A stretch of 18,961 nucleotides of DNA from Pseudomonadota bacterium. GTDB taxonomy: Bacteria > Pseudomonadota > Alphaproteobacteria > Reyranellales > Reyranellaceae. The stretch lies in the NCBI GenBank assembly GCA_023436825.1, contig JAEZHS010000608.1:1-18961 (forward strand). Direction: 5' to 3'. How positions within the stretch are numbered: position 1 is the first letter of the stretch; each line of letters opens with the position of its first letter. The notes under the pieces are model-generated. The model saw nothing but the letters and a program-made list of their open reading frames with translations. It was not told the origin of the DNA and made no database searches. This document shows positions 1 to 7,544 of this stretch, in pieces. A program made the translations under genes and the position numbers.

Positions 1-45
1 GCCCTCATGAGCGCGCTGGAAGCGCGCGGTCCAAAAGAGCCATGA
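1..45 (+). CDS. C-terminal tail of an upstream gene (possibly the first peptide-ABC ATPase), partial
   Basis: From base 1 a frame is open and ends in TGA at 43-45, one base before the next ATG. It would encode ALMSALEARGPKEP. In peptide-type ABC operons with two ATPase genes, a dppD/oppD-type gene normally precedes the dppF-type gene, so this is a plausible place for its last codons. The stretch is too short to recognise by family. A second frame, ending in TGA at 48-50 and giving an ATGA overlap with the next gene, is also open and cannot be excluded. Codon usage favours the first frame only slightly. The assignment is inference from context. Confidence 0.35.
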   Translation, partial: ALMSALEARGPKEP

Positions 46-46
46 C

Positions 47-1030
47 ATGACTCTTCTCGAAGCAACCGATCTGCGTCGTCACTACCAGGTTCGCGCCGGA
101 CGCGGGCCGTTCGGCGCGAAGGCGGTCCTGCGTGCCGTCGACGGCGTGTCGCTCAGCCTGAAACCCGGCCGCACGCTCGGCCTCGTGGGCGAGTCCGGCT
201 GCGGCAAGTCGACGACCGGCAAGCTCGTCCTCGGCTTCATCCCGCCCACGGCCGGGACAGTGCGCTATCGCGGCAGCGACATGCCGCAGGCCGGCAGTCC
301 GGCGTGGCGCGCGCTCAGGCCGCGCATGCAGATGGTCTACCAGGATCCGTTGGGCGCTCTCGACCGCCGCCTGCCCGTCGGCCTGCAGATCATGGAGCCG
401 CTCGCCATCCACGGCGCCAAAAGCCCGGCCGAGCAGCGCGACCGCGCCGCCAAGGTCATGGCGGCGGTCGGCCTGCAGATGCACCAGTTCGACCGCTATC
501 CCTACGAACTCTCGGGCGGCCAGCGCCAGCGCGTCGTGCTCGCGCGCGCCTTGATGACCGAGCCCGACCTGCTGGTGTGCGACGAGCCGATCTCCGCCCT
601 CGACGTGTCGATCCAGGCGCAGGTCGTGAACCTGCTGCTCGACCTGCAGGAGCAGATGGGCATCGCCTACCTCTTCATCAGCCACGATCTCAAGGTCGTG
701 CGCCAAGTCAGCCACGAGGTGGCCGTGATGTATCTCGGCCGCATCGTCGAGCAGGGCGAGGCCGAAGACCTGTTCGCCCGCCCCCTGCACCCCTATACGC
801 GCGCGCTGGTCTCGGCGATCCCAGTGCTGGGTCCGCGCCGCGAGCGCCTGCTGCTGCACGGCGATCCGCCCAATCCGGTCGACGTCCCGTCCGGCTGCTC
901 GTTCCACACGCGCTGCCCCTTCGCAACCGCTGCATGCCGCGCCGAAGCGCCGGCACTGCGCACGCTGCCCGACGGCCGGCAGATCGCCTGCCATCGTGTC
1001 GAGGAGCCTGCCCTGCAGGTCGCCGCCTGA
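47..1030 (+). CDS. dppF: Peptide-type ABC transporter ATP-binding protein (DppF/OppF family)
   Basis: This is the cytoplasmic ATPase of a dipeptide/oligopeptide/nickel-type importer, 327 aa, the usual length. Visible motifs are Walker A GESGCGKST at 48-56, Q-loop Q99, signature LSGGQ at 155-159, Walker B LLVCDE at 175-180 and switch His213. The C-terminal oligopeptide-transporter extension follows HPYTRAL (248-254). It carries cysteines C284, C290, C297 and C315, the pattern tied in this family to a [4Fe-4S] cluster. The TGA stop overlaps the ATG of the permease gene by one base (TGATG), so the genes are translationally linked. The transporter's substrate cannot be read from the ATPase, and no peptide-binding protein gene lies in the window. 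It probably sits upstream. Confidence 0.93.
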   Translation: MTLLEATDLRRHYQVRAGRGPFGAKAVLRAVDGVSLSLKPGRTLGLVGESGCGKSTTGKLVLGFIPPTAGTVRYRGSDMPQAGSPAWRALRPRMQMVYQDPLGALDRRLPVGLQIMEPLAIHGAKSPAEQRDRAAKVMAAVGLQMHQFDRYPYELSGGQRQRVVLARALMTEPDLLVCDEPISALDVSIQAQVVNLLLDLQEQMGIAYLFISHDLKVVRQVSHEVAVMYLGRIVEQGEAEDLFARPLHPYTRALVSAIPVLGPRRERLLLHGDPPNPVDVPSGCSFHTRCPFATAACRAEAPALRTLPDGRQIACHRVEEPALQVAA

Positions 1031-1959
1031 TGCTGCTGTTCACCGCTTCACGCACGCTGCGCGCCGCGCTCACCATCCTGTTCGTCATGACCTTCGCCTT
1101 CGTCGTCCTGCGACTGTCCGGCGACCCGGCGCTGCTCATCATGTCGGTCGACGCGCCGCCCGAGGCGATCAAGGCCTTCCGCGAGGCCTGGGGCCTCGAC
1201 CGGCCGATCTGGGACCAATACCTCTCCTACATCGCCCACGCCTTCACCGGCGATTTCGGCAAGTCGATGCGCGACGGCCGGCCGGCCATCGACCTGGTCA
1301 TGGAGCGCGTGCCGGCGACGCTCGCCATCACCCTGCCGGCGCTGGCGCTCAAGATCGGGCTCGGCATCCCGGCCGGCATCTACGCCGCGCTGCATCGCAA
1401 CTCCTTCGCGGACCGCCTGACCATGGCGGTGTCGGTGGCGGGCTTCACCATGCCGAGCTTCGTGCTGGCGCTGCTGCTGGTGCTGCTCTTCTCGGTCAAT
1501 CTCGGCTGGCTGCCGGCGAGCGGCGCCGATTCAGCCGTATACGCCATCCTGCCGATCATCACCCTGGGCGCGTCCGGAGCCGCGATCATGGCGCGCTTCA
1601 CCCGCTCGGCCATGCTCGAGGTGCTGGGCCAGCCCTACATACGCGCCGCCTCGGCCAAGGGCGTCGACTGGCGGCGCGTCATCTCGCGCCATGCCCTGCC
1701 CAACGCCGCCATCCCGACCGTCACCATCATCGGCTTCATGATCGGCAGCCTGGTGGCGGGCGCCGTCGTGGTCGAAAGCGTGTTCGCCTGGCCGGGCATC
1801 GGCCGCCTGCTGGTCTCGGCCGTCGCCAACCGCGACCTCGCCGTCGTGCAGGCGATCCTGATGGTGATCGCGGCCTGGATGGTGCTGGCCAATTTCGCCG
1901 TCGACATGGCCTACGGCTGGCTCGATCCGCGCGTGCGCGGCGCGGCCGCGGCGCATTGA
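1030..1959 (+). CDS. dppB: Peptide-type ABC transporter permease, DppB family
   Basis: This inner-membrane permease has 309 aa. It starts MLLFTASRTL at the ATG that overlaps the upstream stop codon (TGATG). The family layout is clear: one N-terminal membrane segment, then a periplasmic stretch with the characteristic RLSGDPA and GLDRPIWDQYL..GDFGKS signatures, then five further membrane segments. The cytoplasmic EAA loop reads YIRAASAKGVDWRRV followed by HALPNA, which docks on the ATPase. The C-terminal part has ESVFAWPGIGRLL and ends YGWLDPRVR, both typical of DppB/GsiC/NikB proteins. A longer open frame runs back to about 304 but is only the shadow of the ATPase gene. It pairs with the DppC-type permease that follows. 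Confidence 0.93.
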   Translation: MLLFTASRTLRAALTILFVMTFAFVVLRLSGDPALLIMSVDAPPEAIKAFREAWGLDRPIWDQYLSYIAHAFTGDFGKSMRDGRPAIDLVMERVPATLAITLPALALKIGLGIPAGIYAALHRNSFADRLTMAVSVAGFTMPSFVLALLLVLLFSVNLGWLPASGADSAVYAILPIITLGASGAAIMARFTRSAMLEVLGQPYIRAASAKGVDWRRVISRHALPNAAIPTVTIIGFMIGSLVAGAVVVESVFAWPGIGRLLVSAVANRDLAVVQAILMVIAAWMVLANFAVDMAYGWLDPRVRGAAAAH

Positions 1960-1967
1960 GGCGAACC

Positions 1968-2858
1968 ATGGCCATCCGCGACGCCCTCCCCGCTCCGCTG
2001 CCCACCTCGACGCTGGGAGCATTTGCACGCCGCGTCGCGCGGCTGCCCTACGCGGTCAGCCTGGCGACGATCTGGCTGGTGCTGATGGTCGTGGTCGCGC
2101 TCGGCGCCGACCTGCTGCTGCCCTATTCCATCACCGCCTTCGACCTCAAGGCGCGGCTGGCACCGCCGCTTTTCTTCGGCGGCACGTTCGCCCATCCGCT
2201 GGGCACCGACGAGCTCGGCCGCGACGTGCTTTCGCGATTGATCATGTCGATCCGCATGAGCCTGCTGATCGCGCTCTTCGGGACGCTGATCGCGGCGACG
2301 CTCGGCACGGCGCTAGGCGTGCTGGCCGCGCACTTCCGGCGCTTCGTCGAGACGCTGATCCTGATGGCCATCGACTTCCAGGCCAGCATGCCGTTCATGA
2401 TCATCGCGCTCGCCGTGCTCGCCTTCTTCGGCAACAGCCTGCCGCTGTTCGTGGCGCTGATGGGCTTCCATTCCTGGGAGCGCTACGCCCGCATCACCCG
2501 CGGCTTGACGCTGGCCGCCAACGAGCAGGGCTATGCCTCGGCGGTGCGCCAGCTCGGCGCCGGGCCGGGCCGCATCTACGGCCGGCATGTCCTGCCCAAC
2601 ATCGCCTCGACGCTCATCGTGTCGATGACGCTCACCTTCCCCGAGATCATCCTGCTGGAGAGCGGTCTGTCCTTCCTTGGGCTCGGCGTGCAGCCGCCGC
2701 TGACCTCGCTCGGCAACATGGTGGGCTATGGCCGCGAGTACATCACGCGCGCGCCCTGGATCATGCTGGCGCCGGCCACGGTGATCGTGCTGACGACGCT
2801 CTCCATCAGCCTTTTAGGAGACTGGCTGCGCGACAAGCTCGACCCGACGCTCAGGTAG
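1968..2858 (+). CDS. dppC: Peptide-type ABC transporter permease, DppC family
   Basis: This is the second inner-membrane permease of the peptide-type importer, 296 aa, starting MAIRDALPAP. GAGG (1958-1961) lies six bases before the ATG at 1968 and overlaps the stop codon of the previous gene, which supports this start over the longer open frame that begins near 996. Family marks are an N-terminal membrane segment (about 33-53), the HPLGTDELGRDVLSR motif, several further membrane segments, and the EAA loop YASAVRQLGAGPGRIYGRHVLPN. The region ESGLSFLGLGVQPP near the C-terminus is diagnostic of DppC/OppC/NikC. Its TAG stop (2856-2858) is inside a long hairpin that separates it from the converging livF gene. 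The operon order seen here, ATPase first and permeases last, differs from the common B-C-D-F order. Confidence 0.93.
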   Translation: MAIRDALPAPLPTSTLGAFARRVARLPYAVSLATIWLVLMVVVALGADLLLPYSITAFDLKARLAPPLFFGGTFAHPLGTDELGRDVLSRLIMSIRMSLLIALFGTLIAATLGTALGVLAAHFRRFVETLILMAIDFQASMPFMIIALAVLAFFGNSLPLFVALMGFHSWERYARITRGLTLAANEQGYASAVRQLGAGPGRIYGRHVLPNIASTLIVSMTLTFPEIILLESGLSFLGLGVQPPLTSLGNMVGYGREYITRAPWIMLAPATVIVLTTLSISLLGDWLRDKLDPTLR

Positions 2859-2905
2859 TCATACGCGGACCGCGGGTGGGACGCCCGCGGTCCGCGTATG
2901 ACTAC
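2855..2905. terminator. Perfect 22-bp inverted repeat between converging operons, containing both stop codons
   Basis: Arms 2855-2876 and 2884-2905 are exact reverse complements, with a seven-base loop TGGGACG. The left arm contains the TAG of the dppC-type gene (2856-2858). The right arm contains, on the other strand, the TAG of livF (2904-2902). Both transcripts would therefore end in the same GC-rich hairpin. No run of T follows the stem on either strand, so this is not a textbook intrinsic terminator. It may act as a bidirectional terminator or 3'-end stabiliser, or be a member of a dispersed palindromic repeat family. The structure is directly visible; its function is inferred. Confidence 0.75.
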
Positions 2906-3633
2906 TCGATTCCGAGATAGATCCTCTGGACGTCGGGATTATGCGCCATCTCCTGCGCGGGGCCCTGCAGCACGGTGCGGCCGACCTGCAGCACGTAGGC
3001 GTGGTCGGCGGCCTCCAGGGCGAGATCCACCGACTGCTCGGCGAGCAGGATCGTCTGGCCGGCTTCGTGCAGCATGGCGAAGGCGTCGTACATGGAATCG
3101 ACGATGGCCGGCGCCAGCCCCAGGCTCGGCTCGTCGAGCAGCAGGAGCTTGGGCTCGCTCATCAGCGCCCGGCCGACGGCCAGCATCTGGCGCTCGCCGC
3201 CCGACATGGTGCCGGCCCTCTGGTTGCGCCGCTCGGCAAGCCGCGGAAACACCGTGTAGACGCGCTCGAGCAGCTGGGGAACGCGCTTGCGATCGCCGAG
3301 CGGCGTGGCGCCGAGCAGCAGGTTGTTCTCGACGCTCTGTTGGGTGAACAGCCGCCAGCCCTCCGGCGACAGCGCCAGGCCCTTGCGGACGATGGCGTAG
3401 GCCGGCTGGCCTGCGATGTTCTCGCCGTCGAAGGCGACGGTGCCGGCCGATACCGGCACGATGCCGGCGATGGCGTTCAGCGTCGTCGTCTTGCCGGCGC
3501 CGTTGGAACCCAACAGGGCCACGACCGAACCCGCCGGGACCTCCAGCGAGACATCGGCCACGCCTATGAGGTCGCCGTAGCGCACCTCGAGATGCTCGAT
3601 GCGCAGAAGCGTGCTCTTGGGCAGCGCGTTCAT
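2902..3633 (-). CDS. livF: HAAT-family ABC transporter ATP-binding protein LivF
   Basis: This is the second ATPase of a branched-chain-amino-acid-type (HAAT) importer, 243 aa, standard length. Walker A GSNGAGKT is at 42-49, signature MSGGE at 143-147 and Walker B LLLLDEP at 163-169. The family-typical LAEQ at 198-201 has Gln where other ABC proteins carry the switch His, which is normal in LivF. It is the last gene of a six-gene minus-strand operon. Its ATG overlaps the livG stop in an ATGA and has no clear Shine-Dalgarno sequence of its own, so translation is probably coupled. The cargo is set by the binding protein and may not be leucine, isoleucine or valine. Confidence 0.94.
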   Translation of the reverse strand: MNALPKSTLLRIEHLEVRYGDLIGVADVSLEVPAGSVVALLGSNGAGKTTTLNAIAGIVPVSAGTVAFDGENIAGQPAYAIVRKGLALSPEGWRLFTQQSVENNLLLGATPLGDRKRVPQLLERVYTVFPRLAERRNQRAGTMSGGERQMLAVGRALMSEPKLLLLDEPSLGLAPAIVDSMYDAFAMLHEAGQTILLAEQSVDLALEAADHAYVLQVGRTVLQGPAQEMAHNPDVQRIYLGIE

Positions 3634-4355
3634 GCGTGCCGGACTTTGCGACGGCCGAGATAGGCCTCGATCACCTTGGGATCGCTGGTGACCTCGCGCG
3701 GCGTGCCACGCGCGATCTCGCGCCCCTGGTGGAACACCACGACGCGGCGGGCGAGCGAGACGATCACCTCCATGATGTGCTCGACGATCACGATGGTGAT
3801 GCCGCCGCCATGGATGCGCCGCACCAGCTCGATCGCGTCGCGCACTTCCGTCGGCGTCAGGCCGGCCATCGCCTCGTCGAGCAGCAGCGCCTTGGGTTCG
3901 GAGGCAAGCGCGCGGGCGATCTCCAGCCGCTTGCGGCCCGGCGTGCCGAGACTTTTCGCCGGCGCATCGATGACGTGGCCCAGTCCGACGCGCTGCAGGA
4001 CGTCGCGCGCTCTCGCCCGGGCATCGCGGGCGGTGTGATGGCGCAGCAGTGCGCCGATGGTGACGTTGTCGAGCACCGACATCGATTCGAAGGTGAGCGG
4101 CACCTGGAAGGTCCGCGCCAGCCCGAGCTTGGCGCGCGCCTCGGGGGCCAAGCGCGTGACATCGGCATCGGCGAAGGACACCGAGCCCGACGTCACCGGC
4201 AGGTCGCCGGTGAGGCAGTTGAAGAAGGTCGACTTGCCGGCGCCGTTCGGGCCGATCAGGCCGAGGATGTCGCCCTCCTCGACCGACACCGACGCATCAT
4301 CGACCGCCTTGAAGGCGCCGAAGGCTTTCGTGACATTGCGGGCGTCAATCAGCAT
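3630..4355 (-). CDS. livG: HAAT-family ABC transporter ATP-binding protein LivG
   Basis: This is the first ATPase of the HAAT importer, 241 aa. Walker A GPNGAGKS is at 35-42, Q-loop Q84, Walker B ALLLDE at 156-161 and switch His193. The C-terminal tail (RGTPREVTSDPKVIEAYLG) is the typical BCA_ABC_TP_C end. The signature motif is degenerate: LGTPG at 136-140 replaces LSGGQ, followed by RKRLEIARAL, which is conserved. LivG proteins often have a relaxed signature, while the LivF partner here keeps SGGE. Walker B is followed by AMAGL rather than PxxGL, also a LivG habit. The gene overlaps the end of livM by 11 bases and the start of livF by 4. Confidence 0.94.
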   Translation of the reverse strand: MLIDARNVTKAFGAFKAVDDASVSVEEGDILGLIGPNGAGKSTFFNCLTGDLPVTSGSVSFADADVTRLAPEARAKLGLARTFQVPLTFESMSVLDNVTIGALLRHHTARDARARARDVLQRVGLGHVIDAPAKSLGTPGRKRLEIARALASEPKALLLDEAMAGLTPTEVRDAIELVRRIHGGGITIVIVEHIMEVIVSLARRVVVFHQGREIARGTPREVTSDPKVIEAYLGRRKVRHA

Positions 4356-5331
4356 GGCCGCTCACAGGTTCGCTCTTGGCCGCCACGGGCCGTGCCGGGC
4401 GCCGCTCGAACAACGACAGCAGCCCGCTCGGCAGGAAGCGGGCGATGATGACGATGATAGCGCCATAGACCACGAAGGTGAGGCCGGCGCCGCGGCCGCC
4501 GAGATAGCTGTTCGACAGCTCCTCCAGCGGCACCAGGATCAGGGCGCCGACCAGCGGGCCGAAGAGCTGGCCCGCGCCGCCCAGGGCCGCCATCACCACC
4601 ATCTTCACCGAGATCAGGATGCCGAAGCCCGATTCGGGATCGACGAAGCCGAACATGCAAAGATAGAGCGAGCCCGCCAGCGAGGTGAAGGCGCCGCTCA
4701 GCATGTAGGCATGGAGCTTGTAACGGCCGGACGAGACGCCGAGGGACCGCGCCGCGCGCTCTGAGTCCTTGATGGCGCGTAGGTAGAAGCCCATGCGGCC
4801 GCGCTCGATCCACCAGGTGAGGCCGAGCAGGAAGGCGAGCACCGCGAGGAAGATGTAGTAGAACGGCGTGGCCGAAATGAAGGAGAGGTCGAAGACGGTA
4901 CGCGGCATGGCCGGGCCGCCGAGCCCCTGCGCTCCGCCCAGGAACTCCGAGGTCGAGCTGAGCACGCGCACCAGTTCGCCGACGGCGATGGTGGCCATGC
5001 TGAAATAGTGGCCCGAAAGCCTGAGCGTCGGCACGCCGATCACGGCGGCAAGCACCACGCTCAAGACCATTCCGATCGGTGCACCGGCGATCGGCGGCCA
5101 GCCGAGATGAGTGTAGACCACGACCGCCGAGTAGGCGCCGAAGCCGAAGAACACGGCGTGACCGATCGAGACCTGGCCGGCATAGCCGCCGACGATGTTC
5201 CAGGCCGAGGCGCCGATCGCCGCCAGCAGCACCAGCGCGCCGAGTCTCTCCCACACCGGCACGCCTGCGACCAGCAGCGGATAGACCAGCGCCAGCACGA
5301 CGGCGGCGCCGGGGAGAAGGAGACGCCTCAT
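4345..5331 (-). CDS. livM: HAAT-family ABC transporter permease LivM
   Basis: This inner-membrane permease of the HAAT importer has 328 aa and about eight to nine hydrophobic segments. Family marks are NIVGGYAGQVSIGHAVFFGFGAY near residues 46-68 and the ATP-binding-subunit contact loop RAIKDSERAARSLGVSSGRYKL. MAALGGAGQLFGPLVGA near the C-terminus is also typical. It starts at ATG 5331, ten bases after the livH stop. A tandemly duplicated 14-base unit lies between and across these two genes and may have removed an older ATGA overlap. The 3' end overlaps livG by 11 bases. A shadow frame inside it (4349-5254) is not real. Confidence 0.93.
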   Translation of the reverse strand: MRRLLLPGAAVVLALVYPLLVAGVPVWERLGALVLLAAIGASAWNIVGGYAGQVSIGHAVFFGFGAYSAVVVYTHLGWPPIAGAPIGMVLSVVLAAVIGVPTLRLSGHYFSMATIAVGELVRVLSSTSEFLGGAQGLGGPAMPRTVFDLSFISATPFYYIFLAVLAFLLGLTWWIERGRMGFYLRAIKDSERAARSLGVSSGRYKLHAYMLSGAFTSLAGSLYLCMFGFVDPESGFGILISVKMVVMAALGGAGQLFGPLVGALILVPLEELSNSYLGGRGAGLTFVVYGAIIVIIARFLPSGLLSLFERRPARPVAAKSEPVSGHAD

Positions 5332-5359
5332 GCCTTGCCCATCAGGCTTTCCCCATCAG
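5332..5359 (-). repeat. 14-bp imperfect tandem duplication at the livH/livM junction
   Basis: On the minus strand, CTGATGGGGAAAGC (5359-5346) is followed directly by CTGATGGGCAAGGC (5345-5332), 12 of 14 identical. The first copy encodes the present livH end, LMGKA then TGA at 5344-5342. The second copy, read in its own matching frame, would also give LMGKA and a TGA at 5330-5328, which overlaps the livM ATG as ATGA. Because 14 is not a multiple of three, duplication would have shifted the stop upstream. Confidence 0.7.
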
Positions 5360-6205
5360 GCCTTGGGGCCGGAACCACAGGACCAGCACGAACAGGACGT
5401 AGACCACGACGTCCTTGTAGACCGGGCCGATCAGGTAGGCGCTGAGCGATTCGACGACGCCGATGATGAGGCCCGCGACCAGCGCCCCCAGCACGCTGCC
5501 AAAGCCGCCGAACGATACGGTGACGAAGGCGATGATGGCGAGGGTCTCGCCGACCGTCGGCGAGGTATAGAAGAAGTTGGCGATCAGCGCGCCGGCGATG
5601 CCGGTCGCCGCGCCCGCCATCGCCCAGGCGAGCGCCTGCATGCGCTGCGGGCGGATGCCCATGAGCTGTGCCGCCGTCGCGTCCTCCGACACCGCCAGCA
5701 TGCGGCTGCCGATGGCGGTGCGGGTCAGGATGAAATGAAGCGCGAGCGTGATGGCGAGGCCCATGCCGCCTGCCAGCACACGCGAACCTTCGAAGCGCAC
5801 GCCGCCGAGGACGAAGGAGCCGCCGACGAGCGTATCGGGCAGGGTCTTGAAGTCGGCGCCGAAGTACCAGAAGGCCGAGTAGCGCAGGAACAGCGCCAAT
5901 CCGAAGGTGCCCAGGATCTGCGCCAGCATCGGGCCGCGCATGATGTGGCGCACCAGCAGGAAGTAGCTCAGGATGCCGAGCGTCGCGATCAGCATGGCGG
6001 CGACGGGCACGGCGGCGAACGGCCCGCCGCCCAGCGCCGTCCAGATCACGACGGCGGCGTACATGCCCAGCATGACGAAGTCGCCGTGCGCGAAGTTGAC
6101 GACGTTCATCATGCCCCAGATCAGGGTGAGGCCCGACGAGAACAGGGCATAGACCGCGCCGAGCAGCAGCCCGCTCACGATCACCTGGGCCAGCGTGATC
6201 GACAC
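5342..6205 (-). CDS. livH: HAAT-family ABC transporter permease LivH
   Basis: This inner-membrane permease has 287 aa and about eight hydrophobic segments. It begins with a GTG codon at 6205. A strong GGAGG (6217-6213) lies seven bases upstream, which fixes the start, with no ATG needed. Typical LivH marks are the N-terminal GAVYALFSSGLTLIWGMMNVVNFAHGD-type region (residues about 16-42) and the contact loop MRGPMLAQILGTFGLAL. ISEDATAAQLMGI-like SEDATAAQLMGI and VSFGGFGSVLGALVAGLIIGVVE are also present. It follows the binding-protein gene after 32 bases and pairs with LivM to form the membrane pore. Its 3' end lies in a 14-bp tandem duplication. Confidence 0.94.
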   Translation of the reverse strand: MSITLAQVIVSGLLLGAVYALFSSGLTLIWGMMNVVNFAHGDFVMLGMYAAVVIWTALGGGPFAAVPVAAMLIATLGILSYFLLVRHIMRGPMLAQILGTFGLALFLRYSAFWYFGADFKTLPDTLVGGSFVLGGVRFEGSRVLAGGMGLAITLALHFILTRTAIGSRMLAVSEDATAAQLMGIRPQRMQALAWAMAGAATGIAGALIANFFYTSPTVGETLAIIAFVTVSFGGFGSVLGALVAGLIIGVVESLSAYLIGPVYKDVVVYVLFVLVLWFRPQGLMGKA

Positions 6206-6212
6206 GCTGTTG

Positions 6213-6217
6213 CCTCC
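6213..6217 (-). promoter_or_regulatory. Strong ribosome binding site that selects the GTG start of livH
   Basis: On the minus strand GGAGG stands seven bases before GTG at 6205. It is the best Shine-Dalgarno match in the operon and justifies the non-ATG start. Confidence 0.8.
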
Positions 6218-6237
6218 GCTACGCTACGCCGCGACGG

Positions 6238-7494
6238 TTACCAGCCCTTGTAGGGCAGGATGACATTCGCGGTCGCCCGCGCCTTGGGAAAGATCGTGAC
6301 ATACTTGCCGCCCTGCAGCTGGGTCACCACGCTGGACGCCAGCACGTTCTGGCCCTTGTCGTCGAACTTCACGCCGTCGTATCCCGCCGCCATCTGCTCG
6401 GCCGGCAGGTTGGTGGCCCTGAGGGCGGCCTGGATCTTGGCGGGCTCCGTCGAACCGGCGCGGTTGATCGCATCGGCCAGCACCAGGAAGCCCTGCAGGC
6501 CGCGCACCGAGACGTCGTCCAGGTCGACCCCGGCCTTGGCCTTGTAGAGCTCGTTGAAGATCGCCGGCACACTGCCCGGCTTGCCGCCCGAGTAGGCCGA
6601 ACGATTGACCAGGCCCTCCACCGCCGAGCCCATCGCCTTCAGGAAGGCCGGGTCGTTGAAGCCGGCATTGTCGGCGATCATGATCGAGGGCTTCCAGTTG
6701 AGCTCCTTCATCGTCTTGGCGTAGAGGATCGCGTCCGAAGTGTAGGAGATGAAGATCACGACGTCGGGGTTCTTCTCCTTGAGCTGCAGCACCTGCGGCT
6801 GCACGTCGCTCGAGTTCGCCGAATAGGCGATCTTCTGGGTGATCGGCAGGCCATCCTTGCCGAACTGGTCGGCGATGACGCTCGCGACCGAGTTGCCGTA
6901 CTCGGTGTTCTCGTGCACCAGCGCGATCGAGCCGACCTTCTGGCCGGCCGCCTTCTGCTCCTTGAGGAAGGTCGAATAGGCGCGCGCGAAATCGATGGCG
7001 ACCGGGGTGACGCGGAAGAACCACTTGAAGCCGCGCTCGGTCAGGTTGGCGGCCACCGACTCGGCGTTGACGAACGGCATGCCATGGCGCTCCGCGATGG
7101 CGCTGGCCGTGAGCGTGATGCCCGACTGGTAGGCGCCGATCAGCCCCGCGACTTTCTCCTCGGAAATCAGCCGCAGCGCCTGGTTCTGGCCGGCCGCCGG
7201 CGTGCCCTGGTTGTCGGCGAAGATCAGCTGGATCTTGGCGCCGCCGAGGCCCGGCAGGCCGCCGCCCTTGGCCAGCGGGATGATCTTGGCGAGATCGGCA
7301 TTGCCGTTGTTGATCACGTCGGCGCCGACCTCGATCGCCATCTTGGAATAGTTGCCGGCGCTCGCCGAATTGCCGCTCAGCGGATAGATGACGCCGATCT
7401 TGACCGGTGCCGGCTGTGCGCTGGCGACCTTCCCCAAGCCCAGCACAGTGAGCGCGGCTCCAGCCGAGAAGCCGCGACGAGTTGCCTTGGTCAT
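6238..7494 (-). CDS. livK: HAAT-family ABC transporter substrate-binding protein (LivK-type)
   Basis: This periplasmic ligand-binding protein has 418 aa. The start is the ATG at 7494 (MTKATRRGFSAG), with GGGAG (7507-7503) eight bases upstream. The same frame stays open far upstream to 8358, but that is a shadow of the enolase-family gene. The N-terminus has paired arginines, a hydrophobic stretch and an ASAQP-type cleavage site around residues 24-27, so Tat export is likely. The mature part starts VKIGVIYPLSGNSASAG, the classic type-I periplasmic binding fold opening. It also has an LRLISEEKVAGLIGAYQSG region and LVHENTEYGNSVA. It determines the substrate of the importer. Its place directly after an acid-sugar-type enolase-family enzyme suggests an organic acid rather than an amino acid. 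Confidence 0.92.
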   Translation of the reverse strand: MTKATRRGFSAGAALTVLGLGKVASAQPAPVKIGVIYPLSGNSASAGNYSKMAIEVGADVINNGNADLAKIIPLAKGGGLPGLGGAKIQLIFADNQGTPAAGQNQALRLISEEKVAGLIGAYQSGITLTASAIAERHGMPFVNAESVAANLTERGFKWFFRVTPVAIDFARAYSTFLKEQKAAGQKVGSIALVHENTEYGNSVASVIADQFGKDGLPITQKIAYSANSSDVQPQVLQLKEKNPDVVIFISYTSDAILYAKTMKELNWKPSIMIADNAGFNDPAFLKAMGSAVEGLVNRSAYSGGKPGSVPAIFNELYKAKAGVDLDDVSVRGLQGFLVLADAINRAGSTEPAKIQAALRATNLPAEQMAAGYDGVKFDDKGQNVLASSVVTQLQGGKYVTIFPKARATANVILPYKGW

Positions 7495-7544
7495 TCGTCC
7501 CACTCCCAATTCGTTGGACGAAAGATTGGCACGGCCCGCGCCGG

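Noticed and set aside
5..994. Long minus-strand open frame of 329 codons across the dppF-type ATPase gene
   Set aside because: It lies opposite a gene with all ABC motifs, has no recognisable family, and is His/Arg/Ala/Gln-rich as expected for antisense frames in GC-rich DNA. The same applies to the other long opposite-strand frames such as 3636-4448, 9959-11188, 12688-13737 and 14961-16778.
2877..2920. Textbook Rho-independent terminator at the dppC/livF hairpin
   Set aside because: The stem is very strong, but no T-run follows it on either strand, so only a looser terminator or repeat call was made.
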